A stretch of DNA of 34,697 nt from Rikenellaceae bacterium (GTDB lineage: Bacteria > Bacteroidota > Bacteroidia > Bacteroidales > UBA932): positions 1-34,697 of the forward strand of contig CAAGNP010000003.1 of the NCBI GenBank assembly GCA_900771335.1, in the 5' to 3' direction. Made by a program: the position numbers and the translations under genes. Below, piece after piece: positions 16,077-24,204 of this stretch (positions are counted from its first letter, which is position 1; each line of letters begins with the position of its first letter). Below the pieces are notes generated by a model. It searched no databases. It was not told the origin of the DNA and saw nothing but the letters and a program-made list of their open reading frames with translations.

Positions 16077-16607
16077 ATGGCCAACTATAAAGCAAAACTT
16101 CACCAGATAAAGGCATTCGCATTCGATGTGGACGGCGTCTTTACCGACGGCATATTCCAGTGCACTGCAGATGGGGACCTTCTCCGTTCCTACAACGCCA
16201 AGGACGGTTTTGGCTTGAGGACAGCCCTCACCAACGGATACCCTGTGGCGATAATCACAGGAGGATGTTCAAAAAGCATATCCAACCGATTCCTCCCCAT
16301 CGGGGTAAAAGATGAGGATCTCTATCAGAATTCGAGAAACAAGATTCCCGATTTCCAGGACTTCTGCAGCCGTTACGGACTCAAGCCCGAAGAGGTCGCC
16401 TTTATGGGTGACGACATCCCCGACATCCCCATTCTTCAGGTATGCGGACTTGCTGTTTGCCCTGCTGATGCAGTACCTGAAGTAAAAGCGGTATGTGATT
16501 ATATATCTGCATTTAATGGAGGCAAAGGATGTGTCAGAGATTTAATTGAACAAGTACTTAAAATTCACGGAAAATGGTTCTATCAGACAGACGCGATTTC
16601 AGGATAA
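16077..16607 (+). CDS. KdsC-type HAD phosphatase (probable KDO-8-phosphate phosphatase)
   Basis: 176 residues, cap-less C0 HAD enzyme. Motif I is FDVDGVFTDG (nucleophile Asp17, acid Asp19), motif II is IITGG, and motif IV is MGDDIPD (Asp112, Asp113). The length and the DVDGVxTDG form match KdsC, which releases phosphate from KDO-8-P in lipopolysaccharide core synthesis, normally as a tetramer. No kdsA or kdsB is nearby, so the substrate is inferred from family. Its last 34 bases overlap the maf gene. Confidence 0.85.
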   Translation: MANYKAKLHQIKAFAFDVDGVFTDGIFQCTADGDLLRSYNAKDGFGLRTALTNGYPVAIITGGCSKSISNRFLPIGVKDEDLYQNSRNKIPDFQDFCSRYGLKPEEVAFMGDDIPDIPILQVCGLAVCPADAVPEVKAVCDYISAFNGGKGCVRDLIEQVLKIHGKWFYQTDAISG

Positions 16608-17164
16608 TTCTGGGTTCGGCATCACCTCGCCGCAAGGAACTTTTATCACTTTTGGGGTTTGAATTCACAGTCGAACTCCCTGCAGACAATGACGAAAGCT
16701 ATCCTGAAGACACCCCATACACAGAGATTCCAAGAATAATATCCCTTAAAAAATCCCATTCATTCGGCAGACCCCTTGAAGAGGATGAGGTTCTAATCAC
16801 TGCCGACACTATGGTTTTCGGCCCGCAGAACAACCCTCTGGGCAAACCCAAAGATGCGGCAGATGCCTACAAAATGCTCGCTGCTCTCTCCGGATACACA
16901 CATGAAGTTATCACTGGAGTGACTATCAGAACAGTTAAAGGAGTACATACATTCTCCACATCTACAGAGGTGACATTCAGAGATTTGACAGACGAGGAAA
17001 TCTATTACTACATAGAGAAGTTCCGCCCCTATGACAAGGCAGGCGGATACGCCATCCAGGAGTGGATCGGTGCGACAGGAATCACCTCGATCAACGGATC
17101 CTATTTCAATGTAGTGGGACTCCCTATTCAGAGACTTTACGACGCACTCAAGACTATATTGTAG
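16574..17164 (+). CDS. maf: Maf-family nucleotide pyrophosphatase
   Basis: 196 residues. The Maf hallmark SASPRRKELL (15-24) near the N-terminus, TADTMV with catalytic Asp78, LGKP (89-92) and YDKAGGYAIQEW are all present. The family hydrolyses nucleoside triphosphates, including modified or non-canonical ones, to monophosphates; which of dTTP/UTP, m7GTP or others is used here is uncertain. The start at 16574 overlaps the KdsC-like gene by 34 bases and is supported because SASPRR lies at the expected distance. The gene ends three bases before the convergent recQ stop. Confidence 0.92.
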   Translation: MVLSDRRDFRIILGSASPRRKELLSLLGFEFTVELPADNDESYPEDTPYTEIPRIISLKKSHSFGRPLEEDEVLITADTMVFGPQNNPLGKPKDAADAYKMLAALSGYTHEVITGVTIRTVKGVHTFSTSTEVTFRDLTDEEIYYYIEKFRPYDKAGGYAIQEWIGATGITSINGSYFNVVGLPIQRLYDALKTIL

Positions 17165-17167
17165 GCA

Positions 17168-18877
17168 TTACCCTTTGCACATATCGCATGCTCCGCAATC
17201 AGGACTCTCCATCTGTCCGAAATAGCGGAGCAGCCTTCTGCTTCTGCATGGCGGATTATCGTCATCCACAGGGTGTGATACGTAGTCTATAACCGATCTC
17301 AACCTCTTGCCGAAGTTCTCTTTCCTCTCCTCATAGTACTTCTTCGATATCTTTAAGTTATCTGGGGTAAGTCTCTCATTGTTAATAAATATAAGAGGAG
17401 AACGGGACTGTGGTATATACTCTATCACTTTCATTCTGGAGAGCTCTATCAGAATCCTTTTGACCTCCTGCACACTTTGTCGGAGCATCTTGGCGATATA
17501 CTCTTCATCTATGGATACGAAGTGGGAGAACAAGGCCGGATAGATCCTCATTACAGCCTTAAGAAAAGCATCCATTCCAGGGTCTGAAAGCTGGATTCTA
17601 TACAGATCATCCCTATTGACAGAAAACATTATTCTGCTTGGGTTATCAATCTCTTCTGTGACACTCCAGTACCCGGACAGCTCTATATATTTGATGGCAT
17701 AATATGCAGTGGCCGAATGGAGCCCGAAATGCCTTGAAAAGTCCATCAGGTTAAATTTGCGGGTAGCCCCTTCCCCATCCCCGTAGGCTATGCCAAGATA
17801 CATGAACATCTTCTGGTAGATATCCGAGATGTACTCAAGAGGGGGAAATGAGACCTGGAATATCCTTTTGAGCCTCACAAGATCCGTTTTGTTCCACAGA
17901 AGCACCGCCTTGGAATTGAGTCCGTCCCTTCCGGCACGTCCAGCCTCCTGGAAATAGGATTCGAGCGACTCAGGGAGATCTATATGGCACACAAACCTCA
18001 CATCGGGCTTATCTATACCCATTCCGAAGGCATTGGTTGCCACCATTACCCTCAAATCACCCTTTTTCCATCTGTCCTGCTTTACAGAGCGCATCTCCTT
18101 CCCTACACCTGCATGATAGAAATCGGCATCTACGCCCTGTGTCTGAAGGAATTGGGCTATCTCTTCTGCTTTCTTCCTCTCCCTCACATAGACAATGCCG
18201 CTGCCGGGAATATTGCTGCACACCTTCACCACTTGGCCAAGTTTATTTTCACACTCCCTTACAATATAGGCAAGATTTGGCCGTTCAAATCCCGATTTGA
18301 GGAGATTCCTCTCCCGGAACCCGAGGGTCACCATTATATCCTCTGCCACTTTGGCCGTAGCTGTGGCAGTGAGTGCAATAAATGGCACATTATCCCCCAC
18401 GACATTGCGAAGCTCTTTTATAAGAAGGTAATCGGGTCTGAAATCGTAGCCCCATTGGGATATGCAGTGAGCCTCGTCCACCACAATGTAATTGACCTCC
18501 ATTTTGGCCACTCTGGCGAGAAATATATCTGTCCTGAGCCTCTCCGGAGAGACATACAGAAACTTATAATCACCGTAAATGGCATTATCCAGAGCCACAT
18601 CTATCTCGTGGTAGGTCATCCCGGAATATATCGCAAGAGCCTTGATCCCCTTGCTTTTGAGGTTCTGCACCTGATCCTTCATAAGGGAGATGAGGGGTGT
18701 TACCACGATGGCTATTCCTGGTCTGGCCAATGCCGGTATCTGGAAACAGACCGATTTGCCGCCACCCGTAGGAAGAATCGCCAATGTATCCTTTCCTGAC
18801 AGTGCGCTGCCAATAATCTCCTTCTGCATCGGCCTGAAAGCGGTATATCCCCAGTATTTTGTTAATAATTTCTCCAA
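17168..18877 (-). CDS. recQ: RecQ-family ATP-dependent DNA helicase, short form
   Basis: 569 residues. Helicase motifs: Walker A LPTGGGKS (35-42), DEAH (134-137), TATATAKV, the second RecA domain with YVRERKKAEE, TNAFGMGIDKPDV and QEAGRAGRDG. The RecQ zinc cysteines are at the extreme C-terminus (Cys544, 561, 564, 567, in the form CRSRRLLRYFG...CGACDMC), after a region rich in predicted winged-helix character; in E. coli RecQ the zinc site directly follows the helicase core. No HRDC domain follows. The start is TTG at 18877, supported by GGGAGG six bases upstream. Role: unwinding of recombination and fork structures. Confidence 0.92.
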   Translation of the reverse strand: MEKLLTKYWGYTAFRPMQKEIIGSALSGKDTLAILPTGGGKSVCFQIPALARPGIAIVVTPLISLMKDQVQNLKSKGIKALAIYSGMTYHEIDVALDNAIYGDYKFLYVSPERLRTDIFLARVAKMEVNYIVVDEAHCISQWGYDFRPDYLLIKELRNVVGDNVPFIALTATATAKVAEDIMVTLGFRERNLLKSGFERPNLAYIVRECENKLGQVVKVCSNIPGSGIVYVRERKKAEEIAQFLQTQGVDADFYHAGVGKEMRSVKQDRWKKGDLRVMVATNAFGMGIDKPDVRFVCHIDLPESLESYFQEAGRAGRDGLNSKAVLLWNKTDLVRLKRIFQVSFPPLEYISDIYQKMFMYLGIAYGDGEGATRKFNLMDFSRHFGLHSATAYYAIKYIELSGYWSVTEEIDNPSRIMFSVNRDDLYRIQLSDPGMDAFLKAVMRIYPALFSHFVSIDEEYIAKMLRQSVQEVKRILIELSRMKVIEYIPQSRSPLIFINNERLTPDNLKISKKYYEERKENFGKRLRSVIDYVSHPVDDDNPPCRSRRLLRYFGQMESPDCGACDMCKG

Positions 18878-18883
18878 AATATT

Positions 18884-18889
18884 CCTCCC
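18884..18889 (-). promoter_or_regulatory. Strong Shine-Dalgarno of recQ deciding a TTG start
   Basis: GGGAGG on the minus strand, six bases before the TTG at 18877-18875. Strong Shine-Dalgarno sequences are uncommon in Bacteroidota, and here the site supports the non-ATG start. A TACCTTTG (18911-18904) upstream could be the -7 element of recQ; its -33 is not clear. Confidence 0.6.
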
Positions 18890-18894
18890 AAATG

Positions 18895-18926
18895 TTGTTT
18901 TTACAAAGGTAAATAATATATCTTTG
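18895..18926 (+). promoter_or_regulatory. Promoter of pckA
   Basis: TTG (18895-18897), 21-base spacer, TATCTTTG (18919-18926), a full -7 consensus. Transcription would start near 18932, giving a leader of about 78 bases before the pckA ATG at 19010. Confidence 0.65.
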
Positions 18927-19009
18927 CGTGGAAATTTTCGGCAGAATTTTTGCAGTAAGGAAAAGGAAAGTTTTTAACAATAATATAGATTAATAAAAAA
19001 TATTCAAGT

Positions 19010-20614
19010 ATGAACAAAATCGACCTTAGCAAGTATGGCATTTCAGGGGTACAAGAGATTGTATACAATCCTGATTACGACACACTTTACAAAGACGAAC
19101 TAAACCCAGAACTAACTGGTTTTGAGAAAGGTACTGTTACCGAGCTTGGTGCGGTAAACGTTATGACAGGTGTTTACACCGGCCGTTCTCCAAAAGATAA
19201 ATTTTTCGTAATGGATGAGACCTCAAAAGACACTATCTGGTGGACTTCTGAGGAGTACAAAAACGACAACAAACCTGTAACCAAAGAGACTTGGGCTGAG
19301 CTTAAGAAACTTGCAGCCAACGAGCTTTCAAACAAGAAGCTTTATGTAATGGACGCTTTCTGCGGTGCTAACGAGAACACCCGCATCAAAATCCGTTTCA
19401 TTATGGAGGTTGCTTGGCAGGCACACTTCGTTAAAAACATGTTCATCCGTCCTTCAGAGGAGGAACTTGCTAACTTCGGCGAGCCTGATTTCGTAGTTCT
19501 AACAGCTTCTAAAGCTAAAGTTGAGAACTATAAAGAGCTAGGTCTTAACTCTGAGACAGCTGTAGTATTCAACCTTACTGAGAAAATGCAGGTTATCCTT
19601 AACACCTGGTATGGTGGTGAGATGAAAAAAGGTATGTTCTCATACATGAACTATCTTCTTCCTCTTAAAGGTATCGCTTCTATGCACTGCTCAGCTAACA
19701 CCGGCAAAGATGGTGACACAGCTATCTTCTTCGGTCTTTCAGGTACCGGTAAAACTACCCTTTCTACCGACCCTAAACGTCAGCTTATCGGTGACGACGA
19801 GCACGGTTGGGATGATGACGGTGTATTCAACTTCGAGGGCGGTTGCTACGCTAAAGTTATCAACCTCTCTAAAGAGAACGAGCCAGATATCTATGGTGCT
19901 ATCAAGAAAGATGCACTTCTTGAGAACGTAACAGTAGATGCAGAGGGCAAGATCGACTTCAGCGACAAGAGCGTTACTGAGAATACCCGCGTATCTTACC
20001 CTATCTACCACATCAACAACATCGTTAAACCTGTGTCAAAAGCAGGTCACGCTACCAAGGTTATCTTCTTGACAGCTGATGCATTCGGTGTTCTTCCTCC
20101 AGTATCAAAACTTACTCCAGAGCAGACCAAATACTACTTCTTGAGTGGTTTCACCGCAAAACTTGCAGGTACTGAGCGTGGTATCACTGAGCCAACTCCT
20201 ACCTTCTCAGCTTGCTTCGGTGCTGCATTCCTTTCACTACACCCTACCAAATATGGTGAGGAGCTAGTTAAGAGAATGGAGAAAGTGGGTGCTACTGCAT
20301 ACCTTGTAAACACCGGATGGAACGGTACAGGCAAACGTATCTCTATCAAAGATACCCGTGCTATTATCGACAGAATCCTTGACGGTTCTATGGATAAAGC
20401 TGAGACCATCACCATCCCTATGTTCAACTTGGCTGTTCCTACACAGCTTGCAGAGGTTGACACACACATCCTTGACCCTCGCAACACTTACGCTACTCCA
20501 GCAGAGTGGGAAGAGAAAGCTAAAGACCTTGCAGGTCGTTTCGTGAAGAACTTCAAGAAATTTGAAGGCAACGAGGCAGGTAAAGCTCTTGTAGCTGCCG
20601 GTCCTCAACTATAA
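19010..20614 (+). CDS. pckA: Phosphoenolpyruvate carboxykinase (ATP)
   Basis: 534 residues, the size of the ATP-type enzyme. It interconverts oxaloacetate + ATP and PEP + CO2 + ADP. Visible motifs: the kinase-1a loop GLSGTGKTTLS (from residue 242), the metal/phosphate segment IGDDEHGWDDDGVFNFEGG, and TGRSPKDKF near the N-terminus for oxaloacetate binding. In succinate-forming Bacteroidota it usually runs in the CO2-fixing direction. It is a single-gene unit with its own promoter and a GC-rich terminator. Codon choice differs from the neighbours, with strong use of CTT, GCT, GGT and AAA, which suggests high expression. Confidence 0.97.
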   Translation: MNKIDLSKYGISGVQEIVYNPDYDTLYKDELNPELTGFEKGTVTELGAVNVMTGVYTGRSPKDKFFVMDETSKDTIWWTSEEYKNDNKPVTKETWAELKKLAANELSNKKLYVMDAFCGANENTRIKIRFIMEVAWQAHFVKNMFIRPSEEELANFGEPDFVVLTASKAKVENYKELGLNSETAVVFNLTEKMQVILNTWYGGEMKKGMFSYMNYLLPLKGIASMHCSANTGKDGDTAIFFGLSGTGKTTLSTDPKRQLIGDDEHGWDDDGVFNFEGGCYAKVINLSKENEPDIYGAIKKDALLENVTVDAEGKIDFSDKSVTENTRVSYPIYHINNIVKPVSKAGHATKVIFLTADAFGVLPPVSKLTPEQTKYYFLSGFTAKLAGTERGITEPTPTFSACFGAAFLSLHPTKYGEELVKRMEKVGATAYLVNTGWNGTGKRISIKDTRAIIDRILDGSMDKAETITIPMFNLAVPTQLAEVDTHILDPRNTYATPAEWEEKAKDLAGRFVKNFKKFEGNEAGKALVAAGPQL

Positions 20615-20639
20615 TACAGTTTCACGACTAAATAGAGAC

Positions 20640-20670
20640 AAGGGGCCCGGCAAAAGGGGCCCCTTTGTTT
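20640..20670 (+). terminator. Intrinsic terminator of pckA
   Basis: AAGGGGCCC (20640-20648), 8-base loop, GGGCCCCTT (20657-20665), then TGTTTATTT. A perfect 9-bp stem with a very GC-rich core, 25 bases behind the pckA stop. Confidence 0.9.
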
Positions 20671-20689
20671 ATTTACCAACACATAAAAA

Positions 20690-21733
20690 ATGAAGAAAGT
20701 GATTTACATAGTATTAGGAACCATTTTAGGGGCTATCGCCATATTCCTCATCGCATCAGCTGTTCTGGAGCACAGACCAGCCCCTTTGGAGGAGGCAATC
20801 CACTACCCACCTTTGGCATCATCATCAGATGCAGCCATCCCGGATACCATGAAGATTATGACATGGAATATAGGCTATGCAGGGCTTGGGGACAATATGA
20901 CTTTCTTCATGGATGGTGGCAAGGATGTCAGGGACTCCAGAGAGAGGACACAGCATAACCTTGACAATATAATTGCGACTATCCAAGCACAAAACCCCGA
21001 TATCGTCCTTCTGCAGGAGGTGGATGTAAACTCCCATCGCACTTACCACATAAATGAAGTGCAGGCTCTTCAGGAAGCGTTCCCTGAGTATCATATCTAT
21101 TTTGCCTCCAATCTCAAATCGTGGTTCATCCCCACCCCTATCAAAGAGCCTATCGGAGAGACACACGGAGGAATTGCCATTATGAGCAGATTTGCAGCAG
21201 ACTCTGCCATCAGACATCAGTATCCTTCACGATTCCCATGGCCTGTAAGTATGTTCAATCTCAAAAGATGTCTCCTTTCTGCACATTTCACTCTGCCGGA
21301 TGGTGAAGAGCTGATTATAGGCAATACCCACTGCTCTGCATTTGACGACGGATCCATGAGAAAACAGGAGACAGAGTATCTATACAGGTTCCTCAACTCC
21401 AAAAGGTCATGCAGGTTCATAATCGGAGGTGACTGGAACCAATATCCGGAAGGGTATAAACCTTCCGATAAAGAATTGAGTGACAAATACTTTATCGTCC
21501 AGCCCCTCCCATCAGACAGTCTCAAAAAGATAGGCAGTTTCAAATATGATCCATCCCGTCACACTGCCAGATACAATGACAAGCCTTATGATTCCGAACA
21601 CTCTACCAGAACACTGATAGATTACTTCTTCCACTCAGACAACATCACAGCACGGGAGATAACTACCCTCGATCTGGAGTTCAGGCACAGCGACCACAAC
21701 CCTGTAATCGCCACTATTTCTCTTCAAAAGTAA
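20690..21733 (+). CDS. Endonuclease/exonuclease/phosphatase-fold protein with N-terminal membrane anchor
   Basis: 347 residues. An uncleaved signal anchor or signal peptide spans residues 4-25 (VIYIVLGTILGAIAIFLIASAV). The EEP fold follows: MTWNIGY (Asn60), LLQEVD (Glu110), GNTHCS, GGDWNQYP and SDHNPV (Asp335, His336), the complete metal and catalytic set. Members include DNases, sphingomyelinases and inositol phosphatases; the extracytoplasmic location points to a secreted phosphodiesterase, but the substrate cannot be told. Its last 20 bases overlap the end of the convergent metallo-hydrolase gene. Confidence 0.88.
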   Translation: MKKVIYIVLGTILGAIAIFLIASAVLEHRPAPLEEAIHYPPLASSSDAAIPDTMKIMTWNIGYAGLGDNMTFFMDGGKDVRDSRERTQHNLDNIIATIQAQNPDIVLLQEVDVNSHRTYHINEVQALQEAFPEYHIYFASNLKSWFIPTPIKEPIGETHGGIAIMSRFAADSAIRHQYPSRFPWPVSMFNLKRCLLSAHFTLPDGEELIIGNTHCSAFDDGSMRKQETEYLYRFLNSKRSCRFIIGGDWNQYPEGYKPSDKELSDKYFIVQPLPSDSLKKIGSFKYDPSRHTARYNDKPYDSEHSTRTLIDYFFHSDNITAREITTLDLEFRHSDHNPVIATISLQK

Positions 21734-22520
21734 ATACAGGAGATGGTTCCCTGCGTGGAAGACAGAAAAGTTTGATATCCTTGCCCAGTTCATATCCCAT
21801 AGATGATATGGCCTCGGATGCAGAGTCATACGCCAGGCTTGGGGTATTGTTATTTTCACTCAAGTGGCACAGATATACAGACTTCAGTCCCTTGTGTATC
21901 ACCATTTTAAGAGCATGAGCACACTGATCGTTGCTCAAATGTCCATTCCCCTCATATATCCTCTTCTTGAGTTCTGGTGCATAATTTCCCCTTATAAGCA
22001 TATCAAGATCGAAATTGGACTCTATTATGAGATGGTCTGCCATACGGCAATACTCCATAGCTGCCTCCGGAACATCACCCAGGTCTGTCATGAAGACAAA
22101 TTTCTCACCGAAGAAATCTATATAGTACCCCACAGTCTCCACTGCATCGTGAGGTACATCAAAAGCAACAAACTTGACACCTCTATTCTGGACAAAAGTC
22201 TCTTTTCTGATTACCCTCTTACACCCTTTTATCATCCCTTTTGTACATGGATGGACCTCAAGGGCCTGATGAATTCCGGCAGGAGCATATACAGGAAGAG
22301 ACAATTTGTCAGCTACTGATCCCAAATATTTGATATGGTCGATATGGTTGTGGGTCACCAGAATCATATCCACATTGGATATGGACAACCCATTGTCTTC
22401 CAACCTTTTCTTGATCGTCCTTCCGCCGATGCCCACATCTATCAGAAGGGCAGTCTCTTCATTTCCCAGATAGTAACAATTACCGTTGCTTCCACTGGAA
22501 AGACTTAAAAACTGTATCAT
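21714..22520 (-). CDS. YycJ/WalJ-like metallo-beta-lactamase-fold hydrolase
   Basis: 268 residues. The start SLSSGSNGNCYYLG is the hallmark of the YycJ-type group, followed by LLIDVGIG and the metal site THNHIDH (His57, His59, Asp61, His62), FMTDLGD and LCHLSENN. In other phyla YycJ has been linked to DNA processing, with 5'-3' exonuclease activity reported. It is the last gene of a five-gene operon with methylthioadenosine salvage genes and overlaps the HAD gene start by ATGA. The convergent neighbour overlaps its 3' end by 20 bases. A direct role in salvage is not suggested by the family. Confidence 0.87.
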   Translation of the reverse strand: MIQFLSLSSGSNGNCYYLGNEETALLIDVGIGGRTIKKRLEDNGLSISNVDMILVTHNHIDHIKYLGSVADKLSLPVYAPAGIHQALEVHPCTKGMIKGCKRVIRKETFVQNRGVKFVAFDVPHDAVETVGYYIDFFGEKFVFMTDLGDVPEAAMEYCRMADHLIIESNFDLDMLIRGNYAPELKKRIYEGNGHLSNDQCAHALKMVIHKGLKSVYLCHLSENNNTPSLAYDSASEAISSMGYELGKDIKLFCLPRREPSPVFTFEEK

Positions 22521-23176
22521 TTCCCCTGCTCCTCCAACTCTTCAAGTTTTTTAGTCACCACTTTATAGAGATCATCCTTGGTATTGTAGTGGATTGTATT
22601 GTAACCCAATCTGTTGGCCGCTTCGATATTGGCCAGCGAATCATCAATAAAAAGGGACTCCTCAGGCTTTATTTTGGCCTTTTTGGCCATATCGTTAAAG
22701 ATCTTGTCGCCAGGCTTTCCGCACTTCATCTTATAGGACAGGAAGAGGATCTCAAACAGCTCCTCTATCTTGTAACCCTTATCCTTAAAGAGCTCCCTCA
22801 CCCTTGACATACCTATAGGATTGGTATTGCTGAGGAGGAACATACGGTATTCCCCCTGGAAAAAGAGGAGCGTCTCTATCTTATCCTGAGGGATATCGCA
22901 TAGAAATCTATTGAGCGAATAGTCGATCTCCCTATCTTTTATCACCCTCTTCTGCCCATCTTTGATGGGTGAGGCGTTGATTCTGATGATCTGGCGGAAC
23001 TTCTTCGCTGAGATCTCCCCATTCTCGAATTTCTCGAAGAATCCTATCTGCCTGTAGCTGTTCAGGACCTCCCCGAAATCCTTGTACCCCACAATCTCAT
23101 CAAATGCCCTCAAGCAGGCTATCCTGTTGAGCGGCACTATCACACCACCGAGATCAAATATCAGGTTCTTAATCAT
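22517..23176 (-). CDS. HAD-superfamily hydrolase (YihX-like sugar phosphatase group)
   Basis: 219 residues. Motif I is IFDLGGVIV with nucleophile Asp8 and Gly in place of the usual second Asp, as in the YihX glucose-1-phosphatase group; motif II is FLLSNTN; the Lys of motif III is in KMKCGKPG; motif IV is FIDDSLANI. A helical C1 cap (residues about 15-90) is present. It lies six bases behind mtnA and overlaps the metallo-hydrolase, inside the methylthioadenosine operon. A sugar-phosphate substrate is plausible from family; action on a methylthio-pentose phosphate is only a hypothesis from position. Confidence 0.85.
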   Translation of the reverse strand: MIKNLIFDLGGVIVPLNRIACLRAFDEIVGYKDFGEVLNSYRQIGFFEKFENGEISAKKFRQIIRINASPIKDGQKRVIKDREIDYSLNRFLCDIPQDKIETLLFFQGEYRMFLLSNTNPIGMSRVRELFKDKGYKIEELFEILFLSYKMKCGKPGDKIFNDMAKKAKIKPEESLFIDDSLANIEAANRLGYNTIHYNTKDDLYKVVTKKLEELEEQGK

Positions 23177-23182
23177 ATAATG

Positions 23183-24202
23183 TTATTTTTCTTTTCCAAA
23201 ATCATACGGTGCCCTGAATATCCCCTTCTCCGTGATTATCCCTGAGATAAGCTCTGCGGGGGTCACATCAAATGCAGGATTGTACACCTTAATATTGAAG
23301 TCCGTAACTTCACTTGCCGGTCTCTCCTCTATCACAATATCCCGACCGGTAGCACAATTCATATCTATCGTACTGCTCGGGCCCAATACATAAAATGGGA
23401 CTCCGAAATGTTTTGCCAGTACTGCCAGGGACATTGTCCCTATTTTGTTGGCTGCGTCACCATTTGCAGCCACCCTGTCACACCCCACAAAAATCATATC
23501 CACCTCACCTTTGGCCATTACACTTGCCGCCATATTGTCGCAGATAAGGGTGGCGTCTACCCCATTTTTCACCATCTCGTAGGCAGTAAGCCTCGCCCCT
23601 TGCAAAAGCGGTCTGGTCTCATCCACCCATACCTTAGGGTTTAATCCCCTCTGCTGCGCCAGATGGATCGGCCCGAGAGCTGTCCCATAGCGTGATACAG
23701 CCAGGTGCCCTGCATTGCAATGTGTCAGAATCCTGACGCCCGGCTTCATCAGTGTCAGTCCATTCTCTGCTATTGCCCTGCACATCTGCACATCTTCCTC
23801 CTTAATCGCCTCGGCTTCAGCCAGAAGGACCTTTTTTACCCCCTCCAGGCCTAAGGCAATATTTCTCTCGAGACAACTCTCCATTCTCTCAAGGGCGTAA
23901 CTCAGATTGACCGCTGTGGGTCTTGAACTCTGCAAATATTGTTTTATCCTCCGAAACTCCTCCACAAAGTGCTCCATAGGGCCACCTATGGGCAATACTG
24001 AGACATACATACCAAAGGCGGCAGCGACCCCTATTGCAGGGGCGCCCCTCACCTTCAGCAAATATATAGCTTCGTATATCTCTTCGGGGGTAGTGATGGT
24101 GAGGAATATCTCCTCATGAGGGAGACGGGTCTGATCGATGATTCTGACCCCTGTCCTCTCCCCATTCCACTCTACCGCGTCGTATTCGAAGAATTTATCC
24201 AC
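23183..24202 (-). CDS. mtnA: Methylthioribose-1-phosphate isomerase
   Basis: 339 residues, typical for MtnA, which converts 5-methylthioribose-1-phosphate to methylthioribulose-1-phosphate. Conserved RGAPAIG (52-58), catalytic Cys162 in ILTHCNAGHLA and Asp242 in VGCDRVAANGD, and NKIGT after it, at nearly the same positions as the B. subtilis enzyme. These separate it from eIF2B-like relatives. The start is GTG at 24202, two bases behind the nucleoside phosphorylase stop. With the upstream phosphorylase and amidohydrolase it forms three successive steps of methylthioadenosine recycling. Confidence 0.94.
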   Translation of the reverse strand: MDKFFEYDAVEWNGERTGVRIIDQTRLPHEEIFLTITTPEEIYEAIYLLKVRGAPAIGVAAAFGMYVSVLPIGGPMEHFVEEFRRIKQYLQSSRPTAVNLSYALERMESCLERNIALGLEGVKKVLLAEAEAIKEEDVQMCRAIAENGLTLMKPGVRILTHCNAGHLAVSRYGTALGPIHLAQQRGLNPKVWVDETRPLLQGARLTAYEMVKNGVDATLICDNMAASVMAKGEVDMIFVGCDRVAANGDAANKIGTMSLAVLAKHFGVPFYVLGPSSTIDMNCATGRDIVIEERPASEVTDFNIKVYNPAFDVTPAELISGIITEKGIFRAPYDFGKEK

Positions 24203-24204
24203 CT

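Noticed and set aside
17984..18799. 271-residue plus-strand frame opposite recQ
   Set aside because: Antisense shadow; the helicase motifs on the minus strand are complete.
22517..23176. Apparent loss of the second catalytic Asp in the HAD motif (DLGG)
   Set aside because: The YihX-type group normally has Gly/Asn here and is active.
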